Notes: a model not told the origin generated them from the sequence alone. A DNA stretch of 64,000 nt from Rubellimicrobium thermophilum DSM 16684 (GCF_000442315.1 NZ_KE557323.1:1-64000), one strand, 5' to 3'. Shown: positions 25,690 to 36,544, counted from the stretch's first letter. Translations and numbers: made by a program.

Positions 25690-26964
25690 TCAGCCGAGCC
25701 GGGCCGTGCGCCTGCGCAGCACCGGCCGCAGAGCCAGATAGAGCAGCACCCACAGCAGGCACCAGCCGGCATAACCCCAGGCCTGGCGATCCAGATCCGG
25801 GCCGAGATCGATCAGCAGCCCTGCCAGCCCCGGCCCGAGCGCCGAGGCCGCCACCAGCGCTGCCGTGACAAGCGCCCGGATCGCCCCCAGATGGGCCGTG
25901 CCGTAGAGTTCCGCCCAGAGCGCGCCGGTCACCGGATTGACGAGGCCGGTGGACAGACCGAGGCAGGCCAGAAGCAGCGGGATGGCCCAGACCGGCTGAA
26001 GCAGGGCCGCGGTCAGGCAGGCCGCCGTCAGCGGCATCAGCACGAAGGGCAGCAGACGCCAGGCCCCGAACCGGTCTACCAGAGCCCCCGCCCCGAGCGA
26101 GGCCGTGACCACGGCGGCCGAAAGGACGGGGTAGAAGGTGGTGAAGGTGGTCAGATCCCAGCCCTTCAGCGCCGCCAGATGGGCCTGATGGAAGATCAGC
26201 AGCGTGCCGATCGCCGGCGGCCCCATGATACCGGGCAGCAGCCCCCAGAACAGCGGATCGCGCAGCACCTGCGGGCGTGTCCAGCCGGCGCCCGTTGCCT
26301 GATCTGCCGGCAGCGCATCGGGATTGACATGTCCTGCCGCACGCGCCCGCCGGCCGTCCGGCGCATCGCGCAGCAGCAGCAGGAGAAGCGGGAGCACCGC
26401 CACAACCAGCACCAGACCCGTCCCGGCCCAGACACTGCGCCAGCCCCAGGCGCCGATCGCCAGCGTCAGGCCGAGCGGCAGCATCGCTTCGCCGAGGGTG
26501 AAGCCCAGCCCGGCCAGCGACAGCGCACGCCCCCGGAAGCGGTTGAACCAGCGCGCCATCGCCGTCAGCGCCACATGCGAGAGCATGCCCTGTCCGAAGA
26601 AGCGCAGCGCTGCCAGCGCCAGGATCAGCAGCGGGATATTGCCCACCTGTGCCATCAGCAGGGTCGTGGCCGCCAGGCCGAGCAGACAGGCCACCGACAG
26701 ACGGCGCAGGGGCAGGCGATCCGCGAGGCTTCCCGCAAAGACGAGGCCAGAGGCGCTCAGCAGTGTCGCCAGCGTGTAGAGCCCGCCGAATTCCCCGTGC
26801 GAGAGGCCGAATTCCCCCCTCAGGGCGGTGTTGAACTGGGCGATAAAGACCGTCTGCCCGGGCATCGTCGCCATCGTCATCAAGGCGCCGCCCAGGATCC
26901 AGGCGATCTGCCGGCCGGTCAGCGCGGACAGGGGCGGGGCAGGGGAAACCGTGGCAAGGGGCAT
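25690..26964 (-). CDS. MFS transporter
   Basis: This 424-residue major facilitator protein has about twelve hydrophobic segments, with loop motifs SLADRLPLRRLS (motif A, about residues 80-92) and RALSLAGLGFTLGEA in helix 5. It has the compact form of MFS_1 carriers. Substrate unknown. It lies upstream of kdsA on the same strand with a 99-bp gap, and is 17 bp downstream of the DksA-like gene. Confidence 0.8.
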   Translation of the reverse strand: MPLATVSPAPPLSALTGRQIAWILGGALMTMATMPGQTVFIAQFNTALRGEFGLSHGEFGGLYTLATLLSASGLVFAGSLADRLPLRRLSVACLLGLAATTLLMAQVGNIPLLILALAALRFFGQGMLSHVALTAMARWFNRFRGRALSLAGLGFTLGEAMLPLGLTLAIGAWGWRSVWAGTGLVLVVAVLPLLLLLLRDAPDGRRARAAGHVNPDALPADQATGAGWTRPQVLRDPLFWGLLPGIMGPPAIGTLLIFHQAHLAALKGWDLTTFTTFYPVLSAAVVTASLGAGALVDRFGAWRLLPFVLMPLTAACLTAALLQPVWAIPLLLACLGLSTGLVNPVTGALWAELYGTAHLGAIRALVTAALVAASALGPGLAGLLIDLGPDLDRQAWGYAGWCLLWVLLYLALRPVLRRRTARLG

Positions 26965-26981
26965 GGTGCAGTCCGATCAGC

Positions 26982-27317
26982 TCAGCGGGCACAGCCGACG
27001 CAGCGCGTCAGGACAGGGTCGATGGCCAGGCGCCGCTCCGGGATGGGGGCGGCGCAGGATTCGCAGAAACCGTATTCCCCTGCCGCTATCCGCCGCAGCG
27101 CGGCCTCGATGGCGCGGATCCGCGCAAGGCGTCGCGCCTCCTGGGCCGCCGCCATCGCCTGCATCTGCAGGGCATCCTGACGGGACAGGCGGCCGATGCT
27201 CTGCTGATCGAGTGCGACGGGCACGCGATCGGCGGCCGTCCCGGCCGAGGCGGCGCGCAGTTCCTCGAGCTCGGCCCGCAGGCGGGGCGCGAAGAGGGAG
27301 GCAGCATCCTGGGTCAT
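26982..27317 (-). CDS. DksA/TraR family zinc-finger protein
   Basis: This 111-residue protein has the C-terminal four-cysteine finger of the DksA/TraR family (FCESCAAPIPERRL, then TRCVGC). A helical N-terminal part rich in Ala, Arg and Glu corresponds to the coiled coil. Such proteins bind in the RNA polymerase secondary channel and modulate transcription, often with ppGpp. It is shorter than E. coli DksA (151 residues) and lacks an obvious DxxDxA tip, so its exact action is uncertain. Confidence 0.8.
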   Translation of the reverse strand: MTQDAASLFAPRLRAELEELRAASAGTAADRVPVALDQQSIGRLSRQDALQMQAMAAAQEARRLARIRAIEAALRRIAAGEYGFCESCAAPIPERRLAIDPVLTRCVGCAR

Positions 27318-27507
27318 GGCGTCTCCGAAGGCAGGGACGATCCGCCCCCGGCCCGGTCCGGGGGCAGAAGCCCCGCGACAAGCCGGTTCCGTCCTGCGGA
27401 GGCGGTATCCTCAGAAACCAGACGACAGCAGCAGGGGCCGGAACGGGCCCGAACCGCCGCCGCGAGAGCTTTGAGAGAAAAAGGCTGGCTGCGCAAGGGC
27501 CCCTTTC

Positions 27508-28692
27508 TCACGACGGGCCTGCATCCGCGCATCCATGACCGTCGTCGGGGCCGCCGGATCCTTTGCGGAACGGTCCTGCCGCCGTCAGGGATCGCAGCGC
27601 CTGCCGCAGCGGGCCGAGCGGCGGCGGGGCGCACAGGGCCGTGGGATGCAGCCGCTCTGACGGATCCGAACCGGGACGGCGGCGGCGGCGCGACAGGAAG
27701 AGCTTGCCCCAGCCGCGCCAGGTGCCGACAGGCGGGGCAGAGGGATCGCAGGGAAAACGCGCCTGCCAGCCCGGGGGCAACGGCAGACCGCAGCTCTCGA
27801 GCCGCTCCAGCATCCAGACCAGCGGGATGTTGGAGAGCGGGCGGCTGGCCGGATGGATGCCGACCTGCCCCCCGACATCGCCATGAGCGCCGCGGAACCA
27901 GACCTGTTCCACCGCCCCTTCGCGGCCCGGTGGCGTCTGCCACAGGACAGGGGCGAAGGCGGCGCGCGTCTCGTGCAGGGAGAGGGCATGGAAGGCCCGG
28001 GCGACATGAGGGCCGATGGCATGATTGTGGAAGGCATGGCGGGCCTCGGCCCAGCGCCAGAGGACAGGCAGGCGCAGGCCCAGGGCCTTGACCGTGTCGA
28101 AACAGCCGATCGCCGCGATCTCCACATGCTCATGGCAATGATGGCGGCGAAAGGCTTCCGTCGCGGGGCCGGCGAGGCCGCGGCGGTAGTGGCGCCAGGC
28201 CGTGCGCACATGGCGCGCCGTGGCCGATTCGGCCCGCAGAAGCCCCACCCGGTCGATGACGCCGGCCAGGCTGCGCACCGCATAGGCGCCCCGCGAATAG
28301 CCGATCAGGATGATCCGGTCGCCGGGGCGGTAGCGGCTGGCCAGCCAGCCATAGGCGCGCTCGATCTGATGGCTGATTCCCTTGCCCAGGATCACCTCAT
28401 GGCAGGAGCGCCAGTCGCGCCACTGGATCCCGGCCTCGTAATACAGCGACAGATTGGCGCGCAGACCCTGTTCGCGCAGCAGCTTGTAGATCAGGCCCGC
28501 ATTCGATTCCCAGCCCGGCGCGAGCGAGGACATCGTCCCGTCGAGGATGATCACATGCATCGCGGGCCCGCGGTGACGGGCGGGGCGTTCCTTGTGGCGG
28601 GGCCGGCGGTCGAACAGGCCGAACAGACGGTCCAGCGCCTCGCCCCCCGCAGGGGGGGAGGAGGGGGGTCTGCGCGATGCGGCGCGGTTCAT
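27508..28692 (-). CDS. DUF2235 alpha/beta-hydrolase-like protein
   Basis: This protein of about 394 residues belongs to the DUF2235 group. It shows an N-terminal VIILDGTMSSLAPG segment, the serine-nucleophile elbow IILIGYSRGAYAVRSLAGVI (about 140-160), and the FRGAHGDVGG motif with likely acid/base residues. Some family members are phospholipase effectors of type VI secretion; most bacterial housekeeping versions are uncharacterised. No secretion genes are nearby. The start at 28692 follows a GGAAAGG site; a shorter start at 28560 (MHVIILDGT) is possible. Confidence 0.75.
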   Translation of the reverse strand: MNRAASRRPPSSPPAGGEALDRLFGLFDRRPRHKERPARHRGPAMHVIILDGTMSSLAPGWESNAGLIYKLLREQGLRANLSLYYEAGIQWRDWRSCHEVILGKGISHQIERAYGWLASRYRPGDRIILIGYSRGAYAVRSLAGVIDRVGLLRAESATARHVRTAWRHYRRGLAGPATEAFRRHHCHEHVEIAAIGCFDTVKALGLRLPVLWRWAEARHAFHNHAIGPHVARAFHALSLHETRAAFAPVLWQTPPGREGAVEQVWFRGAHGDVGGQVGIHPASRPLSNIPLVWMLERLESCGLPLPPGWQARFPCDPSAPPVGTWRGWGKLFLSRRRRRPGSDPSERLHPTALCAPPPLGPLRQALRSLTAAGPFRKGSGGPDDGHGCADAGPS

Positions 28693-28871
28693 CTGCGATG
28701 CCTTTCCCCACGCGGGTCTGCCCGACCAGTGTCGCATGATCCGGTTGACAGAAGGTCAAAGAATTGGCGCACGCTCGGGTTCCCCGATGAGAACGCTCCG
28801 TTCGTGCCCCGGACTTCCCGTCGCGCGCGCCTTCCGCTATCCCGCGCAGGCCAGGAGTAAGGAGTCGCGCG

Positions 28872-31800
28872 ATGGGCATGGACAAGACGTTCGCGGCGGC
28901 CGAGGCCGAGGCCCGGATTCGTGCGCTGTGGGAGGAGGCGGGCGCCTTCCGCGCCGGTGTCAATGCCCGGCCGGGGGCCGAGGCCTTCTCCGTCGTCCTG
29001 CCCCCGCCCAATGTCACCGGCAGCCTGCATATGGGCCATGCCTTCAACGCCACGCTTCAGGACATCCTGGTGCGCTGGCACCGCATGAAGGGGCACGATG
29101 TCCTCTGGCAGCCGGGCACCGATCATGCCGGCATCGCCACGCAGATGGTCGTCGAACGCGAGCTGGCGAAGCAGGGACGGCGGCGCACCGATTTCACGCG
29201 CGAGGCCTTTGTCGATCTCGTCTGGCAGCAGAAGGCCCGTTCGGGCGGCGCGATCCGTGCCCAGCTCGACCGGCTCGGCGCCTCCTGCGACTGGTCGCGC
29301 GAGGCCTTCACCATGGACCCCTCCTTTCAGGAGGCGGTGCTCGAGGTCTTTGTCCGCTGGTATGAAGAGGGGTTGATCTTCCGCGGTCAGCGCCTCGTGA
29401 ACTGGGATCCGCATTTCGAGACTGCGATCTCCGATCTGGAGGTCGAGAACCGCGAGATCCAGGGCCACATGTGGCATTTCAGGTATCCGCTCGCGGGGGG
29501 GGAGACCTATCTCCATGTCGAACGCGATGCGGAGGGCCGCATCCTCCTCGAGGAGGAACGCGACTGGATCGCCATCGCCACGACGCGGCCCGAGACGATG
29601 CTGGGCGACGGGGCGGTGGCGGTGCACCCGTCGGATGCGCGCTATGCCCCGATCATCGGCAAGCTCTGCGAGATTCCGGTGGGCCCCAAGGGGCAGCGTC
29701 GCCTGATCCCCATCATTGCCGACGACTATCCCGACCCTGCCTTCGGATCGGGCGCAGTCAAGATCACCGGCGCCCATGACTTCAACGACTACAAGGTGGC
29801 CCAGCGCCACGGCCTTCCCCTTTATCGCCTGATGGACACGAAGGGCCGGATGCGGAGCGATGGCCTGCCTTATGAGGACTCCGTCGCCATCGCCGTGGCC
29901 ATCGCCCGGGGCGAGCGGCCGGCGGGGGATGTCTCGCAGGTCAATCTCGTCCCCGAGGAGATGCGGGGGCTCGACCGGTTCGAGGCGCGCCGCCTCATCG
30001 TCAGCCAGATCGAGGCAGAAGGCCTGTCGGTGATGACCGACAGCGCCGATGGGCCGGTGCCGCTGGTCGAATCGAAGGTCATCATGCAGCCCTTCGGTGA
30101 CCGGTCCGGCGTCGTGATCGAACCCATGCTGACCGATCAGTGGTTCGTGGACACGGCCCGCATCGTCCGGCCCGCCATCGACGCCGTGCGCGAGGGACGC
30201 ACCGCCATCCTGCCCGAGCGCGATGCGAAGGTCTATTTCAACTGGCTGGAGAACATCGAGCCTTGGTGCATCTCGCGCCAGCTCTGGTGGGGGCACCGCA
30301 TTCCGGTCTGGTATGGCTTCGACCTTTCGCCCGGTGCCTTCCGCGACGAACAGGGGGACGATGCGCTCGACGAGATCGAGATCATGGATCTGCTGCTCGA
30401 CCGCGATTTCGTGGCCGAAACGCCGGTGCACCGCTGCGGACGCTCCTTCGAGGCGGTGGCCGAATCCTTCCTCTCCGAGATCGCCGATCTGCCGGCGCCC
30501 CTCAATCACGCGCGGGTGATCGAGGTCGAGGATCGCCATGCCGCGGCCGAGGCCTTTGCCCGCGCGCTCGCCGATTACAATCTCTCGCAGGATCCCACGC
30601 GCCTCGTCTATCCGGTCTGGCGCGATCCGGATGTGCTCGATACCTGGTTCTCCTCCGGCATCTGGCCGATCGGCACGTTGGGCTGGCCTGCGGACACCCC
30701 CGCGCTGCGCCGCTACTATCCCACATCCGTCCTCGTGACGGGGTTCGACATCATCTTCTTCTGGGTCGCCCGGATGATGATGATGCAGCTTGCGCTGGTG
30801 GGCGAGGTGCCGTTCCGCACCGTCTATGTCCATGCCCTCGTGCGGGACGAGAAGGGGCGGAAGATGTCCAAGTCGGTGGGCAATGTCATCGACCCCATCG
30901 AGCTGATCGATGAATACGGGGCTGATGCGGTGCGCTTCACCCTGGCCGCGATGGCGGCGATGGGGCGCGACCTGCGCCTGTCCAAGGATCGTGTGGCCGG
31001 CTACCGCAATTTCGGCACCAAGCTGTGGAACGCCCATCGCTTCGCCGAGATGAACGGGGTCTTCGAGATTCCGCGCCGTGCCGCTCCGCCGGCTGCGACC
31101 GCCCCTGTCAACCGCTGGATCCTGGGCGAGACCGCCCGCGCCGCCGAGGCTGTCGAGGCGGCTTTGGGCGCCTTCCGTTTCGACGAGGCGGCGCGCGCTC
31201 TCCATGCCTTCGTCTGGGGGGTTGTCTGCGACTGGTATGTCGAATTCTCCAAGCCGCTTCTGGGCGGCGGAGATGCCGCCCTGAAGGCGGAGACGCAGGC
31301 CGTGATGGGCTGGGTCCTCGACCGCTGCCTGATCCTGATGCACCCTTTCATGCCGTTCGTGACCGAGACGCTCTGGCAGCAGACCGGCCCGCGCGAGGGC
31401 CTCCTGGCGCATGCGGAATGGCCGGATCTGCGCGCGGTCGACCTTGTCGATCCGGCGGCCGAGGCCGAGATGCGCTGGACCGTCGCCCTGATCGAGGGGA
31501 TCCGCTCCGTCCGGGCGCAGATGAACGTGCCTGCCGGGCTCACCGTGCCGGTGGTCATGGCCGAGGCGGACGCCGCCGCCCGGACGGCGCTGGCCCGCAA
31601 CGGCGCGCTGATCCGGCGGCTCGCGCGGATCGAGGAGCCGGTCGAGGGGGCGGTGCCGCGCGGGTCGGTCACGGTGCCCGTGCCGGGCGCGGTCTTTGCC
31701 CTGCCGCTGCAGGGGCTGATCGACATCGCCGCCGAGACAGCCCGCATGCAGAAGGCGCTCCGGAAGGCCGAGACGGAAGCTGCGGCCCTGCGTGGCCGCC

Positions 31801-31935
31801 TCGGCAATCCCGGCTTCCTCGCTTCGGCTCCCGAAGAGGTGGTGGAGGAGACGCGGGGCAGCCTGGCCGCGCGGGAGGCCGAGATCGAACAGATCCGCAG
31901 CGCTCTCGCCCGCCTTGCGGAAGCGGGGGGGATGA
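28872..31935 (+). CDS. valS: Valyl-tRNA synthetase, stop lost by frameshift
   Basis: This class-I synthetase of about 1,020 residues charges tRNA-Val. It shows the HIGH-type motif in [16 protein letters not shown], the KMSKS loop ([14 protein letters not shown]), an editing domain between them, and a C-terminal coiled coil ([20 protein letters not shown]). The start has AGGAG seven bases upstream. As given, the frame runs on without stop into nadA. In the seven-G run at 31925-31931, one G fewer produces GGA TGA, ending the protein at 31935 right after the coiled coil where ValS should stop. An indel is the likely cause of the read-through. Confidence 0.92.
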
Positions 31936-32063
31936 GGCCGGTCGGCCCTGCCGCCGTCCACGCAGATTTGCAGTCGCCGCGCAGGGGGGATAGAAAGCCT
32001 GCCCTGGGGGAAGGCCGGGCCCGAGCTACGCGTCCGGTCACGGGGGCAGAAGGCGGACCGCTC

Positions 32064-33113
32064 ATGGACCAGATCACCGATATCCGGGCAGAGCTCGGCC
32101 GCCATTACGACCTGGCGCCCAGCCTGACCCTGGCCGAGGAGACCCGGCCCCTCTACGAACGGATGAAGCGCGTCGTGCCCTTCGCGGACTGGGCGATGCA
32201 TGCGCCCTATGTCGTCGCCATCAACCGCCTCAAGCGCGAGAGGAATGCCGTCATCCTCGCGCATAACTACATGACGCCCCAGATCTATCATGGGATCGCC
32301 GATGTCGTCGGCGACAGCCTGCAGCTGGCTGTCCGGGCGGCCGAGACCGAGGCGGATGTCATCGTCCAGTGCGGCGTCCATTTCATGGCCGAGACATCCA
32401 AGATCCTCAGCCCGGACAAGACCGTCCTGATTCCCGACAGGGATGCAGGCTGCTCTCTGGCCGAGAGCATCACTCCCGAGGGCGTAGAGGCGCTGCGGCT
32501 GCGCCATCCGGGCGCGCCGGTGGTGAGCTATGTCAATACCAGCGCCGCGGTGAAGGCCGTCTCCGACATCTGCTGCACCTCGGCCAATGCGCTGCAGATC
32601 GTCGAGGCGCTGGAGGCCGATACCGTCATCATGACGCCGGACCGCTATCTGGCCCAGAACGTCGCCCGGCAGAGCCGCAAGCGGATCGTCTACTGGCCGG
32701 GTTCCTGCATGGTGCACGAACTCTACACCGCCGAGGAGCTGCGCGCCTACCGCCAGGATCAGCCGGATCTGACGATCATCGCCCATCCCGAATGCCCGCC
32801 CGAGGTGGTCGCCGAGGCGGATTTCACCGGATCGACGGCCGGGATCATCCGCTGGGTCCGGGATCGCCGCCCGGCCAGGGCCCTGCTCGTCACCGAATGT
32901 TCGATGGCCGCCAACATCGCCGACGAGCTGCCCGAGGTGGAATTCGCCCGCCCCTGCCATCTCTGCCCGCACATGAAGCGGATCACGCTGGAAAAGGTCC
33001 TGTGGTCGCTGCACAGCATGACCGGCACTGTCGAGGTGCCGCCCGAGATCGCCGCCCCGGCGCGCCAGGCGGTGCAGCGCATGATCGATCTGAGCCGCCG
33101 GCTCGGGCTGTGA
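32064..33113 (+). CDS. nadA: Quinolinate synthase
   Basis: This 349-residue enzyme condenses iminoaspartate with dihydroxyacetone phosphate to quinolinate. Conserved motifs are [45 protein letters not shown], and [15 protein letters not shown]; three of these cysteines hold the 4Fe-4S cluster. The ATG at 32064 matches the usual NadA length. It begins the nadABC cluster, 129 bp after the restored valS stop. Confidence 0.92.
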   Translation: MDQITDIRAELGRHYDLAPSLTLAEETRPLYERMKRVVPFADWAMHAPYVVAINRLKRERNAVILAHNYMTPQIYHGIADVVGDSLQLAVRAAETEADVIVQCGVHFMAETSKILSPDKTVLIPDRDAGCSLAESITPEGVEALRLRHPGAPVVSYVNTSAAVKAVSDICCTSANALQIVEALEADTVIMTPDRYLAQNVARQSRKRIVYWPGSCMVHELYTAEELRAYRQDQPDLTIIAHPECPPEVVAEADFTGSTAGIIRWVRDRRPARALLVTECSMAANIADELPEVEFARPCHLCPHMKRITLEKVLWSLHSMTGTVEVPPEIAAPARQAVQRMIDLSRRLGL

Positions 33114-33131
33114 CGGGACGCGGCTGAGGGC

Positions 33132-34724
33132 ATGGGCGGGGCTGCCACGGATCGGGTCGTCATCGTCGGGGCCGGCCTGGCCGCGCTCTCGGCGGCTCTC
33201 GCACTGGCCCCCTTTCCGGTGCTTGTGCTGTCTCCCGAACCGCTGGGCGAGGGGGCCAGTTCCGCCTGGGCCCAGGGCGGTGTGGCCGCGGCGCTGAAGG
33301 CGCCGGACAGTCCTGCGATCCACGCCGCCGACACGATCCGGGCCGGGGCCGGGCTGGTCGATGCCGTCGTCGCCCATCGCGTCGTGCAGGAGGCGGGCGA
33401 GCATGTTCGTATCCTGGCCGATCTCGGGACCCCCTTCGACCGCAGCGCGGAGGGCGGCTATGTCCTCTCGCGCGAGGCGGCACACAGCTTTGCCCGCGTC
33501 GTGCGGGTGCGGGGCGATCAAGCCGGGGCCGCCATCATGCGGCATCTGGCGGCAGCGGTGCGCGCAACGCCCTCCGTGCAGGTGCTCGAAGGGGTGCGGG
33601 CCGTGGCACTCGAGACCGCGGGCGGAGAGGTCTGCGGCCTTCGCCTCGAGAGTGCGGCCCCAGGCGGATCGGAGGCTGTCGTCCTCCGGGCTCCGGCTGT
33701 CCTGCTGGCGGGTGGCGGATCGGGAGGGCTCTATGCCCTGACGACGAATCCGCGCCGCATCCGGGGCGAGGCGATCGGCCTGGCCGCCCGGGCCGGCGCC
33801 GTGATCGCCGATGCGGAATTCGTCCAGTTCCACCCGACCGCGATCGACATCGGCGAGGATCCTGCCCCGCTGGCGACCGAGGCGCTGCGCGGCGAAGGGG
33901 CCGTGCTGCGCAACCGGGACGGGGAACGCTTCATGTTCTCTGTCCATCCCGATGCCGAGCTGGCCCCCCGCGATGTGGTGGCCCGGGCGATCTTCCTCCA
34001 GAGCCGCGCCGGCCTGCGCCCGGTTCTTGATGCCACATCCCTCGGCCCGCGCCTGCGAGAGCAGTTCCCGGCGCTGGTCGCGGCCTGCGCGAGGGCGGGC
34101 ATCGATCCGGTGCAGGAGCCGGTGCCGGTGGCCGCGGCCGCCCATTACCACATGGGCGGCATCGCCACCGATGAGCGGGGCCGGACAAGCCTGCGCGGTC
34201 TCTGGGCCTGTGGGGAATGTGCCTCGACCGGCCTGCACGGGGCGAATCGTCTGGCCTCGAACGGTCTGCTGGAGGCGCTCGTCTTCGCCCGTGCCTGTGC
34301 CGGCGACATCCGGGATGCGATCGGCCCTGCGGGTTGCCTCGGTGCCCCCCCGCTGCGACTGCCCGCATTGCGGCCCCTGCCGCAGGGCCATGCCCTGGCC
34401 GCGCAGGAGGATGCTCGCCTGCGGGCGCTGCGGCGCATGATGACCGATCATGTCGGCGTGGTGCGCGATGGTTCGGGCCTGCGCCGGGCCCTGGCCGCCA
34501 TCGCCGGGCTCGAGGCTGCGGCGCCGCCGCCGTCCGAGGCCTTTCGCAACATCTGTGCCACGGCGACGCTGATCGCGGCGGCCGCCCTTCTGCGGGAGGA
34601 AAGCCGCGGCGCGCATTTCCGCAGCGATTTTCCCGCCCCCCGGGGCGAGATCGGTCAGCGCAGCCGCCTGACCCTGGACGAGGCCCTGGCCCTGCGCCGC
34701 CAGTGCGAGAGGGAGATGACATGA
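33132..34724 (+). CDS. nadB: L-aspartate oxidase
   Basis: This 530-residue flavoprotein oxidises L-aspartate to iminoaspartate for NadA. It has the FAD-binding motif VVIVGAGLAALSAALALA at the N-terminus, LSREAAHSFARVV, PAVLLAGGGSGGLYALTTNP, and AAHYHMGGIATD near residue 340, in the order seen in NadB and fumarate reductase flavoproteins. It follows nadA by 18 bp and overlaps nadC (ATGA). Confidence 0.92.
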   Translation: MGGAATDRVVIVGAGLAALSAALALAPFPVLVLSPEPLGEGASSAWAQGGVAAALKAPDSPAIHAADTIRAGAGLVDAVVAHRVVQEAGEHVRILADLGTPFDRSAEGGYVLSREAAHSFARVVRVRGDQAGAAIMRHLAAAVRATPSVQVLEGVRAVALETAGGEVCGLRLESAAPGGSEAVVLRAPAVLLAGGGSGGLYALTTNPRRIRGEAIGLAARAGAVIADAEFVQFHPTAIDIGEDPAPLATEALRGEGAVLRNRDGERFMFSVHPDAELAPRDVVARAIFLQSRAGLRPVLDATSLGPRLREQFPALVAACARAGIDPVQEPVPVAAAAHYHMGGIATDERGRTSLRGLWACGECASTGLHGANRLASNGLLEALVFARACAGDIRDAIGPAGCLGAPPLRLPALRPLPQGHALAAQEDARLRALRRMMTDHVGVVRDGSGLRRALAAIAGLEAAAPPPSEAFRNICATATLIAAAALLREESRGAHFRSDFPAPRGEIGQRSRLTLDEALALRRQCEREMT

Positions 34725-35581
34725 CCCTTCACCCCCCCTTGCCGGATCTGCTGATCGAACCATTGCTGCGGGCGGCGCTGCTCGAGGATCTGGGGGCAGG
34801 TGGGGATGTCACGAGCCGCGCCGTGATTCCCCCCGGAACCGTTGCCACGGCCTGTCTGAATGCCCGCGAAGGGGGGGTCGTCTCCGGCATGCAGGTGGCA
34901 GCGCTGGCCTTCCGGCTGGTCGATCCGGCACTGCGCGTCACCATCCACAGGCCCGATGGCTCGGCCTGCGGTCCGGGGGATCGGCTTCTCGAGGTCAGCG
35001 GCGATGCCGCCTCGATCCTGGCTGCCGAACGGGTGGCACTGAATTTCGCCGGCCGTCTGTCAGGCATCGCGACGCTGACCGCTCGCTGCGTGGCCGAAGC
35101 GCAGGGAACCCGCGCCCGTATCACCTGCACCCGCAAGACAACGCCCGGCCTGCGCCTTCTGGAGAAGCAGGCTGTCCTGCATGGCGGGGGATACAACCAC
35201 CGCGCTTCGCTCTCGGACATGGTCCTGATCAAGGACAACCACATCGCCGCCGCGGGCGGCATCCGGCCCGTGCTCATGGCGGTGAGCGCCCGCCTGTCCC
35301 ATGCGCTGCGCGTCGAGATCGAGGTGGACAGCCTCGCTCAGCTCGAGGAGGTGCTGGCTGTCGGGGGTGCCGATGCGGTGTTGCTCGACAACATGGACGA
35401 AGCCATGCTGCGCGAGGCGGTGCGGATGGTGGCCGGCCGGATGACGACCGAAGCCTCGGGCAACATGCGTCCCGGGCGCATCGCAGCGGTCGCCGCAACG
35501 GGTGTGGATTACATCTCGGTCGGGGCGTTGACCCATTCAGCAGGCACGCTGGATCTCGGCCTCGATATCCTGACGGGCTGA
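34721..35581 (+). CDS. nadC: Nicotinate-nucleotide pyrophosphorylase
   Basis: This 286-residue enzyme turns quinolinate and PRPP into nicotinate mononucleotide. Motifs ALLEDLGAGGDVTSRAV, RITCTRKTTPGLRLLEKQAV, GGGYNHRASLSDMVLIKDNH and EIEVDSLAQLEE match NadC. The ATG at 34721 overlaps the nadB stop. It completes the de novo NAD operon. Confidence 0.93.
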   Translation: MTLHPPLPDLLIEPLLRAALLEDLGAGGDVTSRAVIPPGTVATACLNAREGGVVSGMQVAALAFRLVDPALRVTIHRPDGSACGPGDRLLEVSGDAASILAAERVALNFAGRLSGIATLTARCVAEAQGTRARITCTRKTTPGLRLLEKQAVLHGGGYNHRASLSDMVLIKDNHIAAAGGIRPVLMAVSARLSHALRVEIEVDSLAQLEEVLAVGGADAVLLDNMDEAMLREAVRMVAGRMTTEASGNMRPGRIAAVAATGVDYISVGALTHSAGTLDLGLDILTG

Positions 35582-35620
35582 AACGGCCCGGTGAAGGCCG
35601 CCCCCCGGCAGGCCGGCCCG

Positions 35621-36487
35621 TCAGGCCACCGCCTGAAGCCGCACGCGCGGGCGCAGGCCGAGCGCAAGGCAGATGTCGCGCGTCAGATCCGGCCGGTTGA
35701 GCGTGTAGAAGTGGAGGTGCTCCACCCCCCCCGCAATCAGCCTTTCGCAGAGCGAGGTGGCCGTGGCCAGCGCCAGAAGCCGCGTCGTCCCGTCGCGTTC
35801 GGCATTCTCGAAAGCCTGGGCGGTGGCGGGGGGAATCGCCGTGCCGCAGCGTTCGGCAAACCGGCGGGCGCCGGCCCAGCTCTGGACGGGCAGGATGCCG
35901 GGCACGATCCGTTCGGCCGGCAGGCCTGCTGCAGCACAGGCATCGCGGAAGCGGAAGAAGGTCTCGGGCCGGAAGAAGAACTGGGTGATAGCCGACGAAG
36001 CCCCCGCATCGAACTTGCGCCGCAGCCAGTCGATCCCGGCCTGTGCATCAGGCGCCTCCGGGTGGGTTTCGGGGTAGGCCCCCACATGGATGCGGAAGCG
36101 CCCCGTTGCGGCCAGGGCCTCGATCAGCTCCACCGAGGAGGCGAAACCCTCCGGATGCGGCACGAAGCGTGCCTCACCCCCGGGCGGGTCGCCGCGCAGC
36201 GCAACGATGTCCTTCACCCCAGCCGCCGCATAGGATTCGGCGATGGCCAGCGTCTCCTCCCGCGTCTGCTCCACGCAGGTCAGATGCGCGGCCACCGGCA
36301 GGCCGGTGGTCTGACGGATGGTCGTCACGGCCTCATGCGTCAGCGTCCGGGTCGTCCCCCCCGCCCCATAGGTGACCGAGACGAAGGCAGGCTCGAAGGG
36401 GGCCAGCGCCTGAAGCGTGTCCCACAGGCGGAAGGACGCGGCCAGATCGCGGGGAGGAAAGAATTCGTAACTGACGGCGACGGACAT
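35621..36487 (-). CDS. metF: 5,10-methylenetetrahydrofolate reductase
   Basis: This 288-residue flavoprotein reduces methylene-tetrahydrofolate to methyl-tetrahydrofolate for methionine synthesis. The N-terminus reads MSVAVSYEFFPPRDLAASF, and AGGAG lies eight bases upstream of 36487; a longer start at 36532 is unlikely. Motifs VTYGAGGTTRTLTHEAV, VAHLTCVEQTREETL and RFRDACAAAG-type MetF segments are present. It is divergent from metR with a MetR-type box between them. It would also drain the C1 units made by the methylamine pathway. Confidence 0.9.
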   Translation of the reverse strand: MSVAVSYEFFPPRDLAASFRLWDTLQALAPFEPAFVSVTYGAGGTTRTLTHEAVTTIRQTTGLPVAAHLTCVEQTREETLAIAESYAAAGVKDIVALRGDPPGGEARFVPHPEGFASSVELIEALAATGRFRIHVGAYPETHPEAPDAQAGIDWLRRKFDAGASSAITQFFFRPETFFRFRDACAAAGLPAERIVPGILPVQSWAGARRFAERCGTAIPPATAQAFENAERDGTTRLLALATATSLCERLIAGGVEHLHFYTLNRPDLTRDICLALGLRPRVRLQAVA

Positions 36488-36531
36488 CGGCGAACTCCTG
36501 TGACGGGCTGCTTGTCCCATATCCTCTCCCA

Positions 36532-36544
36532 TGAGACAAATTCA
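36532..36544. promoter_or_regulatory. MetR box in metF-metR intergenic region
   Basis: TGAGACAAATTCA matches the MetR consensus TGAAN5TTCA at seven of eight fixed positions and lies between divergent metF and metR. It covers the first possible metR ATG (36531), which argues that MetR translation begins further downstream. Confidence 0.5.

Noticed and set aside
24757..27180. An 807-codon plus-strand open frame
   Set aside because: It is antisense to kdsA and the MFS gene and is full of Gln/Arg/Pro; no family resemblance.
31936..32063. A real linker domain between ValS and NadA
   Set aside because: The residues have no conserved character, nadA has its own ATG and AGAAGG site, and a one-G change restores the valS stop.
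28689..34763. A 2,024-codon open frame on the minus strand
   Set aside because: It lies antisense to valS, nadA and nadB, which have clear family motifs. The translated composition (Arg, Gly, His, Asp) is that of antisense reading in GC-rich codons.
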